From positions 62,001 through 126,000 of the forward strand of contig NZ_KB903246.1 of the NCBI RefSeq assembly GCF_000379625.1: a stretch of 64,000 nucleotides of DNA, read 5' to 3'. The stretch comes from Actinomycetospora chiangmaiensis DSM 45062. GTDB lineage: Bacteria; Actinomycetota; Actinomycetes; Mycobacteriales; Pseudonocardiaceae. A program made the position numbers and the translations under genes. Shown here piece after piece: positions 47,305 through 58,094 of this stretch. The first letter of the stretch is position 1, and each line of letters opens with the position of its first letter. Under the pieces are notes generated by a model. That model did no database searches, was not told where the DNA came from, and saw only the letters and a list, made by a program, of their open reading frames with translations.

Positions 47305-48377
47305 CCCCGCACGGTCTCACGGACATCCGGACGAATCGGCACGGAGTCCCATGTGCCCGCGTCGACCGCGTCGGCCATCCCGAGGACGGCGCGGGCCACC
47401 AGGGCGGGGCGCTCCATCTGCGCCACGTGCCCGGTGTCGGGCAGGCGCAGGAGGCGGGCGCGGGGGATCGTCGCGACGGTGCGGCGGGCCTTGCGCACGG
47501 AGATGAGACGGTCGACCTCGCCCCACACCACGAGCGTCGGCGTGCGGACGCGGGCGGCGACCGACCACAGCGAGCGCGACCGCGGCGCGAACCACGTGGA
47601 CACCAGGCCGCCGAACGAACGCTGCAGGGCCTCGGCGAGCCAGGGGTACGCGGCGCGCTCGGCCTGCTCGGCGACCGCCTGCGCGAAGGCGGCGGGGCTG
47701 ACCGCGTCGGGGTCGGCGTAGCAGAGCCGCATCGTGCGCCGCAGCCGCGTCCCGGGGTCCTCCGCGGCGAGCTCCCGCCGGGTCCGGGCCCCCACCACCG
47801 GGATCGCGGCGAGCGCCATCTTCCCGTCGCCGAGCCGGGCGGGCGCGGGTCGCAGGTCGGGCATCGCGGGGCTGATCAGCGTCGTCGTGAGGACCGACGC
47901 CGGCCGGTCGGCCGCCACCGTCAGCGCGACCGCCCCGCCGAGGGAGTTCCCGACCAGGTGGACCGGCCCGCCGAGAGACGCGACGTACGCGCCGACGGCG
48001 TCGGCGTGCGCGCGCAGCGAGTAGTCCCGGTCGGCGCGCGGGGTGGAGTGGCCGAACCCCGGGAGGTCGACCGCGTGCCCGGCCCAGCGCGACGACAGCG
48101 CGCCCGCGAGGTCGGTCCAATTGGTGGCGGACCCGCCGAGGCCGTGGACGTAGACGACCGTGCCGGAGGCCGGGCCCGTCGCCGGCGTGTCCCGCACGTG
48201 CAGCTCGACGCCGTCGACCACGACGCGCCGGCCCGGCCAGTGCGGCGTGGGGTCGCCGATCGGCCCGAGGGCGCCGGTCGGGGCGAACGGGACGGTGTCG
48301 ACCGCCGTCGTCGCGCTCGCCCCGCCTCCGTTCACCTGCGGGCCACTCCCCGGAACCGTGATGGTCACGATGACCAT
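47301..48377 (-). CDS. Alpha/beta-hydrolase
   Basis: About 358 residues. Oxyanion region VVYVHGLGGSATNW, nucleophile elbow LVGNSLGGAVALTVA (Ser), acid region LVVWGEVDRLIS and His in LPDTGHVAQMERP. Substrate unknown. I chose ATG 48377; a start 33 bases upstream is also open. Coupled to the DUF3152 gene by a GTGA overlap and divergent from the TetR gene. Confidence 0.82.
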   Translation of the reverse strand: MVIVTITVPGSGPQVNGGGASATTAVDTVPFAPTGALGPIGDPTPHWPGRRVVVDGVELHVRDTPATGPASGTVVYVHGLGGSATNWTDLAGALSSRWAGHAVDLPGFGHSTPRADRDYSLRAHADAVGAYVASLGGPVHLVGNSLGGAVALTVAADRPASVLTTTLISPAMPDLRPAPARLGDGKMALAAIPVVGARTRRELAAEDPGTRLRRTMRLCYADPDAVSPAAFAQAVAEQAERAAYPWLAEALQRSFGGLVSTWFAPRSRSLWSVAARVRTPTLVVWGEVDRLISVRKARRTVATIPRARLLRLPDTGHVAQMERPALVARAVLGMADAVDAGTWDSVPIRPDVRETVRG

Positions 48378-48552
48378 GGTGCAGGTGGACGGCAGGTGAA
48401 GCGAATCCACCCGGGCGGTACTCCGGAGGGCGACCGACGACGGACCGCGCGTGACGGACGCGTCCGCGCGTCACGGTCGGTAGGGTCGCCCCGACCGCGC
48501 GGGGCACCCCCGCGCGGCCGACGGGACGTGGATGCGGGGAGCGGGGAAGTCG

Positions 48553-49215
48553 ATGAGCGAGACCGGAGCGGCGGCGCACGCGGCGGCCGGCGGGTCGCCC
48601 GCGCCGGGATCGGCGGGTCGCCCGCGCATGTCGCGCTCGCAGCGGCGGGCCCAGCTGCTGGCCGCCGCCCGGTCGGTGTTCGGGGCCCAGGGCTACCACG
48701 CGGCGGCGATGGACGAGATCGCCGAGCGGGCCGGGGTGAGCAAGCCGGTGCTCTACCAGCACTTCCCGGGCAAGCTCGACCTCTACCGGGCGCTCGTGGA
48801 ATCCGCGGCCAACGAGATGGTGCGCACCGTCCGCGCGGCGATGCGCTCCACCACCGACAACAAGGCCCGCGTGCACGCGGCCGTGCAGGCCTACTTCGAC
48901 GTGGTGTCCTCACGCGACGGCGCGATGCGCCTGGTGTTCGAGACCGACACCCGGGCCACGCCCGAGATCGCGGAGATCGTCGACCGGGCGACCAGCGACT
49001 GCATCGACGCGGTGACCGAGGTGGTCACCGCGGACGCCGGCCTCGAGCCCGAGCGGGCGAGGCTGCTCGCGGTCGGACTCGTCGGGTTGTCCACGACGGC
49101 GGCGCGCTACTGGCTGGACGCCGGGCTGCAACCGCCGCGCGAGGACGCGATCGCCCTCATGTCCACGCTGGCCTGGCGGGGCATCGGCGGCGGGTTCCCC
49201 CGGCAGGAGGGCTGA
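48553..49215 (+). CDS. TetR-family regulator (Rv3208 type)
   Basis: 220 residues. N-terminal helix-turn-helix at about 25-75 (RAQLLAAARSVFGAQGYHAAAMDEIAERAGVSKPVLYQHF, read across positions 48643-48765). The C-terminal ligand or dimer domain matches the mycobacterial Rv3208 position, next to the DUF3107 gene. It probably regulates itself and the divergent hydrolase/DUF3152 genes. ATG 48553 follows GGGGAAG; an in-frame start 21 bases upstream exists. Confidence 0.85.
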   Translation: MSETGAAAHAAAGGSPAPGSAGRPRMSRSQRRAQLLAAARSVFGAQGYHAAAMDEIAERAGVSKPVLYQHFPGKLDLYRALVESAANEMVRTVRAAMRSTTDNKARVHAAVQAYFDVVSSRDGAMRLVFETDTRATPEIAEIVDRATSDCIDAVTEVVTADAGLEPERARLLAVGLVGLSTTAARYWLDAGLQPPREDAIALMSTLAWRGIGGGFPRQEG

Positions 49216-49217
49216 CG

Positions 49218-49247
49218 CCCGACCCGCCGGGAGCTCCCGTCGTCGGG
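49218..49247. terminator. Bidirectional terminator between TetR and DUF3107 genes
   Basis: Nested palindrome: outer CCCGAC/GTCGGG, inner CGGGAGCTCCCG, between convergent stops. Confidence 0.6.
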
Positions 49248-49252
49248 ATTGC

Positions 49253-49480
49253 TCAGCCGACGCCGAAGCCGACGCGACGCACCTCGGACGGCGCGATCTC
49301 CACGTAGGCGATGCGCGTGGCCGGGATGAGGTAGCGGCGGCCCTTGTCGTCGGTGAGCGACAGCGTGCCGCTGCTGCCGGACAGGGCACCGTCGACGAGC
49401 TCCGCCACCTCGTCGGGCGTCTGCCCGCTCGAGACGACGAGTTCGCGCGGGCTGTCCGCGACGCCGATCTTGACCTCCAC
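49253..49480 (-). CDS. DUF3107 protein (Rv3208A type)
   Basis: 75-residue soluble protein: VEVKIGVADSPRELVVSSGQ, then DEVAELVDGAL and LTDDKGRRYLIPATRIAYVEI ending in RRVGFGV, the whole of DUF3107. Function unknown; conserved beside rhlE and TetR in actinobacteria. GTG 49480 has GGAGGG seven bases upstream. Confidence 0.9.
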   Translation of the reverse strand: MEVKIGVADSPRELVVSSGQTPDEVAELVDGALSGSSGTLSLTDDKGRRYLIPATRIAYVEIAPSEVRRVGFGVG

Positions 49481-49573
49481 GCGACCCTCCGGTCCTCGTT
49501 CGTTGACCTGGCGACCGCGAGGCTAGTCGAGATCGGGCTCCCACCGCCGGTGGGCTCGCTCAGGGCGAACGGA

Positions 49574-50212
49574 CTACAGCCCGAGCGCGGCCACCCGCTT
49601 GTTGTGCGCCGACTTCAGCCGCTTGAGCACCGGGGAACGGGTGCCGCTCGTCCCCTCCGCCACCACCGCGGCCAGCCCGGGGCTCTCCTCCAGCGCCGCC
49701 GTCACCGCCGCCAGTGCCTCGCCCAGCAGGCGGCGCGCCCACATCGAGAGCCGCCCGTGCACCTGCGGGTCCGCGCACGCCTCACGGATCCGGGCGGCGG
49801 CGAAGGCGTCGTGCCCGGCGTCCGCGATCACCTCGCGCACCAGGTCGGCCTCCGGGCCGGAGAGGCTCTCCAGGGCCTCGGCCTGCAGGTCGGTGACCAG
49901 GCCCCGGCCCAGCGTCGTCGCGACCAGCGCCTCGGCCCAGTCCCGGCCGACGACCGTGGCGAGGAGCCGGTCGACGCGCGCGGTGAACGGGGCCATCGCG
50001 TCGAGCACGTCGACGCCGTCCGCCGCCAGGTGGTCGCGCACCCGGCGGAAGTGGTCCATCTCGACGGCGGCCAGGGTCGCGAGCTCGACCCGTCCCGCGA
50101 GGTCCGGCGCCCGCTGGGCGTCCGCGGCGAGCCGGCTGAACGCGGCGAGCTCGCCGTAGGCCACGAGGCCCAGCAGGGCCCGCGATTCGTCCCGTCCGCC
50201 GCCGTCGCTCAC
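49574..50212 (-). CDS. Ferritin-like four-helix protein (Rv3210c type)
   Basis: 212 residues, helical throughout. ALLGLVAYGELAAFSRLA and VELATLAAVEMDHFRRVRDHL show the E...E-x-x-H spacing of a ferritin-like di-iron or tRNA-hydroxylase-like fold, with EALESLSGPEADLVREVIADAGHDAF later. Position matches Rv3210c. Function unknown. GTG 50212 has no good ribosome site; the start is uncertain. Confidence 0.75.
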   Translation of the reverse strand: MSDGGGRDESRALLGLVAYGELAAFSRLAADAQRAPDLAGRVELATLAAVEMDHFRRVRDHLAADGVDVLDAMAPFTARVDRLLATVVGRDWAEALVATTLGRGLVTDLQAEALESLSGPEADLVREVIADAGHDAFAAARIREACADPQVHGRLSMWARRLLGEALAAVTAALEESPGLAAVVAEGTSGTRSPVLKRLKSAHNKRVAALGL

Positions 50213-50565
50213 GGCGCGGAAGCCTACGACCACCCGTCCGGGGAGCGCCCGCGACCGGGACGCGGTGCGGTGGTGGTGAACAGGAGGCGTCGTGGCAGGT
50301 ATCATGGGCATCGGTCCGGGCCGGTGACACCCCCTACCTGACCGATGTGGCCCCACCCGGGGCCGCTCCCCCACGCCCCGTCGCCGGCCGTCGGGCCTCC
50401 CGCCCCCGAGCGGGCCGGCGCCGTCGGCCCCCGGAGCGGGACGCATCAGCGCGCGCGGGTCTCCCTGGTTCTCCCGCCCTCGTGCCCGGCGGCAGCGATG
50501 CCCGGGCGGAGCGGTCGAGCCAACCGGCACATCTCGCGTGCACCAGCCGCGAGGAAGGCAGACCC
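50213..50565. other. Divergent region and long rhlE leader (353 bp)
   Basis: No supported gene, although it is GC-rich and open in several frames. It holds a good sigma-A-like promoter at 50276-50305 and a predicted 5' leader of about 250 nucleotides before rhlE. Confidence 0.5.
50276..50305 (+). promoter_or_regulatory. Candidate rhlE promoter
   Basis: GTGAAC (-35-like) at 50276 and TATCAT (-10-like) at 50300 with an 18-base spacer. AT-rich relative to surroundings. Confidence 0.45.
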
Positions 50566-52176
<1,611 letters not shown>

Positions 52177-52188
52177 TTCCATAGGCGG

Positions 52189-53583
52189 GTGAGCAGCGCA
52201 CCGCCGGAGCAGCGCGACGGGGAGACGGAGCGCAGCGGAGCCCGACCGGGGAGCACGGTCCCGCCGACGCGGCGGGACACGTGGTGGCCCCGGGCGGAGC
52301 GCCGCCGCCGCGCCGACCTGGTCGTGATCGCGCTGATCGTGGTCGCGGCCGTCGTCGGTGTGGTCCTCGTCGTCCGCTCCGGCGACGAGGCCTCGACCAC
52401 CCTCCGGCAGTTCCGCACCATCCCCTCCCCCGACGTGGCCGGCGTGCCGACCGCGCTCACCGAGGCGTGGCGGGCCGCCGACCCGGTCGGCGCCCCGCCC
52501 GGGCCGGGCCTGCTCGGCGGGCCGACGAGCGTCGGTGCCGCCGTGGCCACCGGCCGCACCGAGCCCGACGGCACCGGCGTGGTCACCGGGCTCGACGCCG
52601 CCACCGGCACGGTCGCCTGGGAGTACCGCCGACCGGACCCGCTCTGCACCCTCGGCGAGGGCTCCGGGGTGGTCCTCGCGCTCTTCGGGACGACGTCGCC
52701 GGTCGGCACCTACTGCAGTGACGTCGCCTCGTTCGACCCCTCGAGCGGCGCCCGCGGGCCCACCCGGAACGCCGACGTGCGTCCCGGGACCCGGCTGCTC
52801 GCCGACGGCTCCCACGTCACCGCGACCGGTCGCGACTACCTCGAGGTGTGGCGCGACGACCTCGTCGCGACCCTCGAGTACGGCGCGCTGCCCACCCCGG
52901 TGCAGAGCACCCCGCAGGCCCGGGCGCAGTGCCCGCACACCTCGATCACGGTGGGCGCGGACGACGTCGCGGTCCTGGAGCGCTGCCCGGGCGAGCCGTC
53001 CGACCGGCTCTCGGTGCTCTCCACCACGCCGGCGGAGTACGACAAGCCCGAGGACCGCTTCAGCGTGCTCTCCGGCGTCAGCGGCGGCCGACTGGTGGCC
53101 ACCTCGGAGTCCCGCACCGCGCTCGAGGCCCCGGACGGGACGCTGCGGGTGTACGACGCGGCCGGGACCCCGGTCGCCACCCTCCCGCTCGGCCCCGCTG
53201 CCGGCACGATCCCGGACTCGACGGCCACGGACCCCGCCGGCCAGGGCCTCGGGGCGCGCCTCGCGGGCCCGGTGCTGCTGTGGTGGACCGGCACGGCCAC
53301 GCTCGGGCTCGACCCGTCCACCATGCTCCCGCGGTGGACGCTGCCCGGCACCCTCGGCCCGGGCGCCTCGATCCCGACCGGGGTGCTCGGTGCCCCGACG
53401 ACCGTGCTCGTCCCCGTGCCCGGGGGCCTCACCCCCGTCGACGCCGCGACCGGGGCGGTGCGCCCCGTCCTCCCGGTCGATCGGCGCGCGGACCCGCCCG
53501 GCCCGATCGGGCTCGACGTGGTCGGGGCGACCGTCGTCGAGCAGCGCGGCGGGACGGTCGTGGGACTGCGTCCGCCCCGGTGA
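52189..53583 (+). CDS. Membrane-anchored beta-propeller-like (PQQ-binding-like) protein, Rv3212 type
   Basis: 464 residues. Basic N-terminus, a single helix (LVVIALIVVAAVVGVVLVV) and an extracytoplasmic domain with repeated strand blocks such as GVVTGLDAATGTVAWEYRRPD, ASFDPSSGARG and LTPVDAATGAVRPV, as in PQQ-type propellers. Four or more Cys could pair outside. No catalytic residues recognised. GTG 52189. Co-directional with rhlE and in the Rv3212 position. Confidence 0.8.
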   Translation: MSSAPPEQRDGETERSGARPGSTVPPTRRDTWWPRAERRRRADLVVIALIVVAAVVGVVLVVRSGDEASTTLRQFRTIPSPDVAGVPTALTEAWRAADPVGAPPGPGLLGGPTSVGAAVATGRTEPDGTGVVTGLDAATGTVAWEYRRPDPLCTLGEGSGVVLALFGTTSPVGTYCSDVASFDPSSGARGPTRNADVRPGTRLLADGSHVTATGRDYLEVWRDDLVATLEYGALPTPVQSTPQARAQCPHTSITVGADDVAVLERCPGEPSDRLSVLSTTPAEYDKPEDRFSVLSGVSGGRLVATSESRTALEAPDGTLRVYDAAGTPVATLPLGPAAGTIPDSTATDPAGQGLGARLAGPVLLWWTGTATLGLDPSTMLPRWTLPGTLGPGASIPTGVLGAPTTVLVPVPGGLTPVDAATGAVRPVLPVDRRADPPGPIGLDVVGATVVEQRGGTVVGLRPPR

Positions 53584-53685
53584 GCCCGCCCCGCTGAGCC
53601 CGCCCCGGTGTCAGCCGTGGCGCGCAGCAGCCCGCCCGTCGGAGAGAACCGCGGGCACACCCCCTCATGGGGCACACTCCGGAGG

Positions 53686-54612
53686 ATGAGCCACGAGCCC
53701 CTCCCCGTACGGGTCGAGGAGGCGCCGCGTGCGGCGGCACAGCTCACGCCGCACCGGGGGAAACGGGTGGAGCTGCCCGGCCCGGTCGTCGCGCTCCGGG
53801 CTCCGGCCCGCCCGCGCACGCCCGACGAGCCGTGGGACGCGGTCGCGGTGCTCGTGCCGGGCTACTCGGGGTCGAAGGAGGACTTCGCCCCGCTGATCGA
53901 CCCGATCGCCGACGCGGGCATCGACGTGCTCGCGCTGGACCTGCCGGGACAGTACGAGTCGCCGCCGTTCGACGGCGAGATCGAGCACCGGGCGAGCGCG
54001 CTCGGCGCGGTGGTCGCGCGGATCGTGCGCGACGAGGCGGACGCGGGCCGCACGGTGCTGCTGCTGGGGCACTCCTACGGCGGGCTCGTCGCGCGGGCGG
54101 CCGTGCTCGCGGGGGCGCCCGTCCGTGGGCTGACGCTCATGGACTCCGGGCCCGGGGAGCTGCCGATGGGACCGCGGCGCTCCCGCCTCGACGTCCTGGA
54201 ACCCGTCCTGCGCCGCCGGGGCCTCGACGCGGTCGTCGCGCTGCGCGAGGAGGCCGGCGACTGGGAGGCGGCCACCCCCGCCGTCGCGACCTTCCTCCGA
54301 CAGCGACTGGAGCGCTCGTCGCCGGTCGCCCTGCTCGGGATGGGCGACGCGCTGCGCAGTGAGCCGGACCGGGTGCCGGAGCTGGTGGCCGCGCTGCGTG
54401 GTCGCCGGCTCGCGACGCTCGTGGTCTGCGGCATGCACGACGACGCCTGGCCCGTCACCACCCAGCGCACCATGGCCGACCGGCTGGAGGCGGAGTTCGC
54501 GGCGGTGCCGGGGGCGGCGCACTCCCCGAACGTCGAGAACCCCGCCGGCCTGCTCGACGTCCTGGTCCCCACGTGGCGGACCTGGCTGCGCGAGGACACC
54601 CTGGAACCATGA
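53686..54612 (+). CDS. Alpha/beta-hydrolase heading the kynureninase operon
   Basis: 308 residues. VAVLVPGYSGSKEDF (oxyanion loop), LLLGHSYGGLVARAAV (nucleophile Ser), LVVCGMHDDAWPV (acid) and PGAAHSPNVENP (His). Substrate not evident; because it is coupled to an MpaB-type protein and kynureninase, an N-formylkynurenine amidase role is possible but unproven. ATG 53686. Its TGA overlaps the next start (ATGA). Confidence 0.8.
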   Translation: MSHEPLPVRVEEAPRAAAQLTPHRGKRVELPGPVVALRAPARPRTPDEPWDAVAVLVPGYSGSKEDFAPLIDPIADAGIDVLALDLPGQYESPPFDGEIEHRASALGAVVARIVRDEADAGRTVLLLGHSYGGLVARAAVLAGAPVRGLTLMDSGPGELPMGPRRSRLDVLEPVLRRRGLDAVVALREEAGDWEAATPAVATFLRQRLERSSPVALLGMGDALRSEPDRVPELVAALRGRRLATLVVCGMHDDAWPVTTQRTMADRLEAEFAAVPGAAHSPNVENPAGLLDVLVPTWRTWLREDTLEP

Positions 54613-55490
54613 CGGATCTCCCGCAGGTTCCCGGGTCGGGCTCCGCTGCGCTGCGTCTGCCGGCCGACCCCGCGCTCGGCTACTTCGGGCCCGGGAGCGC
54701 CACCTGGAAGGTGATGGCCGACCCCGCCGCCGGCCCGGGCGGGATCGCCGCGCTGTTCACGCAGGCCCTGCACCCCCGCGCGCTCGCGGGCGTCGACCAG
54801 CACTCCGACTTCCGCACGCAGTTCTGGCCGCGCCTCGCGCGCACCGCCGAGTACGTCATGACCGTCACCTACGGGCCGCGCGACGAGGTGGACCGGATCG
54901 CCGGGCACGTCCGCGCGGCCCACGAGCACGTCCGCGGCGTCGACCCGGTGACCGGCCGGACCTACGCGGCCTCCGAGCCCGACCTGCTGCGCTGGGTCCA
55001 CGTCACCGAGGTCCACGGCTTCCTCGACGCCGTGCAGCGCGCCGGCGGCGGGCTCACCGACGACGAGGCCGACCGCTTCCTCGCCGAGCAGGTCCGGGCC
55101 GCGGAGCTGCTCGGCGCGACCGACGTGCCCGCCTCCCGCGCCGAGGTCGCGGCCTACTTCGAGGCGGTCCGCCCCGAGCTGCGGGCCTCGGCCACCAGCC
55201 GCAGCGGCGCCCTGCGCCTGCTCGCCCCGCCGATGCCGACGAAGGTCGCGCTGGCCACGCCGGCCCGCCCCGCCTGGACCGCTCTCGCCACCCTCGGCTT
55301 CGCCCTGCAGCCCCGCTGGGCCCGCCGCATGCACGGCCTCCCCGGGCTCCCGACGACGGACCTCGCGGCCGGGCTCGCGATCCGCGCGCTGCGCACGACG
55401 GTGCTCGCCCTCCCCGAGACCTGGCTGCGCGGCCCCGTGGCCCGCGAGGCCCTGGCGAAGGAGAAGGCCCTGCTGGGGACCGCGGCGTGA
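54609..55490 (+). CDS. MpaB-type/DUF2236 oxygenase family protein
   Basis: 293 residues with the full DUF2236 pattern: GPGSATWKVMADPAAGPGG, ALHPRALAGVDQHSDF, RTAEYVMTVTYG, HEHVRGVDPVTGRTYAASEP, LLRWVHVTEVHGFLDAV. The conserved His/Arg set matches the heme-binding core shared with latex-clearing protein and MpaB. Substrate unknown. Overlaps both neighbours (ATGA, GTGA), so the three genes are translated together. Confidence 0.85.
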   Translation: MTDLPQVPGSGSAALRLPADPALGYFGPGSATWKVMADPAAGPGGIAALFTQALHPRALAGVDQHSDFRTQFWPRLARTAEYVMTVTYGPRDEVDRIAGHVRAAHEHVRGVDPVTGRTYAASEPDLLRWVHVTEVHGFLDAVQRAGGGLTDDEADRFLAEQVRAAELLGATDVPASRAEVAAYFEAVRPELRASATSRSGALRLLAPPMPTKVALATPARPAWTALATLGFALQPRWARRMHGLPGLPTTDLAAGLAIRALRTTVLALPETWLRGPVAREALAKEKALLGTAA

Positions 55491-56722
55491 CCGACCTGGC
55501 CGACCGCGCCGCGGAGCTCGACGCCGCCGACCCGCTCGCGGCCTGCCGCGACCGCTTCGTGCTCGGCCCGGAGACCGCCTACCTCGACGGCAACTCGCTC
55601 GGGCGCCCGCTCGCGGTGACCGCCGACGCCCTCGCCCGCTTCACCCGCGAGGACTGGGGCGGGCGGCTGATCCGGGGCTGGGGCGAGCAGGGCGGAGCGA
55701 CCGGGAGTGGCTGGGTGGAGCTCCCGACGGAGCTCGGGGACCGGCTCGGGTCGCTCCTGCTCGGCGCCGCACCGGGGCAGACGATCGTCGGCGACTCGAC
55801 GAGCGTGCTGCTCTACAAGCTCGCCCGCGCGGCGGTGGACGCGGCCCCGCCGGAGCGCGACGAGATCGTGCTCTCCGACGACGACTTCCCCACCGACCGC
55901 TACCTGCTCGAGGGCATCGCCGCGGAGACCGGCCGCACGCTGCGCTGGATCTCGACCGACCGCGCCGGCGGGGTGTCGGTCGAGCAGGCCGCGGCGGCGA
56001 TCGGTGCGCGCACGGCCCTCGTCGTGCTGTCCCACGTCACGTACCGCTCCGGGTACCTGGCGGACGCGGCGGCGATCACCGCGGTGGCCCACGACGCCGG
56101 CGCACCGGTCCTCTGGGACCTCTGTCACTCGGTCGGCTCCGTCCCGATCGACCTGGACGGCTGGGGCGCGGACCTCGCCGTGGGGTGCACCTACAAGTAC
56201 CTCGGCGGCGGGCCCGGGGCGCCCGCCTTCGCCTACGTCGCGGCCCGCCACCACGGGGTGCTGCGTCAGCCGATCCAGGGCTGGTTCGGCCGGCGGGACC
56301 CGTTCGCGATGGCCGCCGGCTACGAGCCCGCGTCCGGCATCCGCCAGTTCCTCTCCGGGACCCCGCCGGTGCTCGCCACCGTGCCGCTGCAGATCGGGCT
56401 CGAGCTGTACGCGGAGGCCGGGATCGACGCGGTCCGCGCCAAGTCGGTGGCACTGACGGCGTTCGCGGTCGAGTACGCGGACACGGTCGGCCTCGAGCTC
56501 GCCTCCCCCCGCGACCCGGACCGGCGCGGCGGGCACCTCACGCTCCGGCACCCGGACGCCCGGGCCCTGGTCGCCGTGCTGTGGGAGCGCGGCGTCATCC
56601 CCGACTACCGGGCCCCCGACGGCATCCGCGTCGGGCTCGCCCCGCTGTCGACGTCGTTCGCGGAGGTCGCGGCCGGTCTCGGGGTGCTCGCCGAACTGGT
56701 CGCGGTCACGCCCACCAGTTGA
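55487..56722 (+). CDS. kynU: Kynureninase
   Basis: 411-residue PLP enzyme that cleaves L-kynurenine to anthranilate and alanine. TAYLDGNSLGRPL, GDSTSVLLYKLARAAVD, SHVTYRSGYLADAAAI, PVLWDLCHSVGSVPIDLDGWGADLAVGCTYKYLGGG (read across 56109-56216; PLP Lys K237), and RQPIQGWFGRRDPFAM are all kynureninase hallmarks. GTG 55487. No tryptophan 2,3-dioxygenase is in the window. 3' end overlaps the convergent membrane gene by 17 bases. Confidence 0.92.
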   Translation: MTDLADRAAELDAADPLAACRDRFVLGPETAYLDGNSLGRPLAVTADALARFTREDWGGRLIRGWGEQGGATGSGWVELPTELGDRLGSLLLGAAPGQTIVGDSTSVLLYKLARAAVDAAPPERDEIVLSDDDFPTDRYLLEGIAAETGRTLRWISTDRAGGVSVEQAAAAIGARTALVVLSHVTYRSGYLADAAAITAVAHDAGAPVLWDLCHSVGSVPIDLDGWGADLAVGCTYKYLGGGPGAPAFAYVAARHHGVLRQPIQGWFGRRDPFAMAAGYEPASGIRQFLSGTPPVLATVPLQIGLELYAEAGIDAVRAKSVALTAFAVEYADTVGLELASPRDPDRRGGHLTLRHPDARALVAVLWERGVIPDYRAPDGIRVGLAPLSTSFAEVAAGLGVLAELVAVTPTS

Positions 56723-57206
56723 GGTAGAGCACGACCAGCACGGTCACCGGCACGGCCAGCGCCGCGACGGTCGCCGGCCACACCGGGGTGCGGCGCCAGG
56801 CCGCGATCCCGGTCGCGGCGAGCGCCACCACGGCGCCCGCCACGTGCCCCACGACCACGCCCGTCCCCGGTCCGACCGCGCGGAGCGCGAGCGGCGCGAC
56901 GACCACCACGAGCGCCAGGACCATGAGGCCGCCCGTGAGCACCCGCGCGACCTCGACGAGGCGCATGAGCGCGGTCGGCCGGTGCCGCCCGATCGGACGC
57001 CCGAACGCGCCGGTGCGCGGCGCGGACGACGGCAGCGGCGAGGGCAGGGCCTGCAGGTGCCGGGGCGTCGCCGGGTGCGGCAGCGTCGGCCCGTCGAACG
57101 GCACGGCCGGCCGCTCGATCGGCGTCCCCGGGGCCGGGGTGAACGCGCGGTCCATCGCCGCCCAGCCCTCGGGGGGCGTCGGGTCGTCCGGTTGCCGGAC
57201 GGTCAT
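56706..57206 (-). CDS. Small membrane protein
   Basis: 166 residues, not recognised. The Pro-rich cytoplasmic N-terminus (PATPRHLQALPSPLPS) is followed by three hydrophobic segments (LTGGLMVLALVVVVAPLAL; VVVGHVAGAVVALAATGIAAW; TVAALAVPVTVLVVLYLNWW). ATG 57206. Confidence 0.7.
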   Translation of the reverse strand: MTVRQPDDPTPPEGWAAMDRAFTPAPGTPIERPAVPFDGPTLPHPATPRHLQALPSPLPSSAPRTGAFGRPIGRHRPTALMRLVEVARVLTGGLMVLALVVVVAPLALRAVGPGTGVVVGHVAGAVVALAATGIAAWRRTPVWPATVAALAVPVTVLVVLYLNWWA

Positions 57207-57250
57207 CGGGGTCCTTCCCAGACGGCGGTCACGGGGCGGTCACGGGGCTC

Positions 57251-58084
57251 TCACGGGGCCAGGAACGACCAGGCGGGCAGCGACGCCGAGGCGGCGCGCC
57301 CCGCGGGGCAGCTGCGCCGGAAGTCGCAGCGCGAGCAGCCGGGGCCGGGCGCGGGCGGGAACAGCGCCTCCGGGTCGCCGCCCGCGGCGAGGGCCTCGGT
57401 GGCGTCGGCCATGGTCCGGGCGGTCGTCTCGGCCGCGCGCCGGTGCCGCGCCAGGGACGTCTCGTCGTGCTCGGCCACCGCGACCGTTCCCGACGGCGGG
57501 TGGTGCAGTTCCACCCGTCGGCAGGCCCGCCGGAGGGTCCGCGCCGCCGCCAGGGCGTACAGCGCGAGCGCCCGCGAGCCGTGGGCGTCCGCGGCCGTGG
57601 GCACGTGGCGGCCGGTCTTGTAGTCGACGATCACGGCCTCGCCGCCCGGACCGGCGTCGATGCGGTCGACCCGGCCCTCGGCCACGATCCCGCCGACGGG
57701 GGCGGCCACCCACCGCTCGACGCCGAGCGGTTCGCCGACCTCGGTCTCGGCCACGTACCGCGCGACCCACTCCCGGGCCCGGCCGCGGTACTCGTCGGCC
57801 TGGGCGTCGTCGCGGAACCCCTCGGAGGACCAGAGGGTGCCGACGAGGCGGGCGGCGGCCACCGGGGAACGGCGGGCCGGCGGGGTGTCGTAGACCGCGC
57901 GGAACACGTTGTGCACCACGGCGCCGAGCGTCGCGTGCGCCCAGGCGCCGCCCCGGGGCGGGGTCGGCCGGTCCAGGTAGGTCATGCGGTACCGGCGCCG
58001 GCAGTCGTCCCAGGTGGCGAGCCGCGCCGGGGTGACCCTGACCAGCGGGAGGGGCATGTCCGCCAGACTCAGCTGCCCGCTCAT
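57251..58084 (-). CDS. RecB-family PD-(D/E)XK nuclease domain protein
   Basis: 277 residues, a free-standing RecB-type nuclease domain. VTPARLATWDDCRRRYRMTY (entry motif), HATLGAVVHNVF (motif with His), GRVDRIDAG (Asp), VIVDYKTGRH (D-x-K) and a tyrosine-containing helix, then three C-terminal Cys in GPGCSRCDFRRSCPAG which, with Cys31, could hold a [4Fe-4S] cluster as in Cas4/AddB. Role in DNA repair inferred. ATG 58084 chosen over 58093. Confidence 0.85.
   Translation of the reverse strand: MSGQLSLADMPLPLVRVTPARLATWDDCRRRYRMTYLDRPTPPRGGAWAHATLGAVVHNVFRAVYDTPPARRSPVAAARLVGTLWSSEGFRDDAQADEYRGRAREWVARYVAETEVGEPLGVERWVAAPVGGIVAEGRVDRIDAGPGGEAVIVDYKTGRHVPTAADAHGSRALALYALAAARTLRRACRRVELHHPPSGTVAVAEHDETSLARHRRAAETTARTMADATEALAAGGDPEALFPPAPGPGCSRCDFRRSCPAGRAASASLPAWSFLAP
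57487..57501 (+). repeat. Copy of 15-mer TTCCCGACGRCGGGT
   Basis: Exact copy, antisense within the RecB-like nuclease gene over codons for PPSGT. Confidence 0.6.
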
Positions 58085-58094
58085 CGGGTCCATC

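Noticed and set aside
53579-53608. Tandem TGAGCCCGCCCCG pair after the Rv3212-like gene as a functional repeat
   Set aside because: Only two short copies at a gene end; most simply a slippage duplication.
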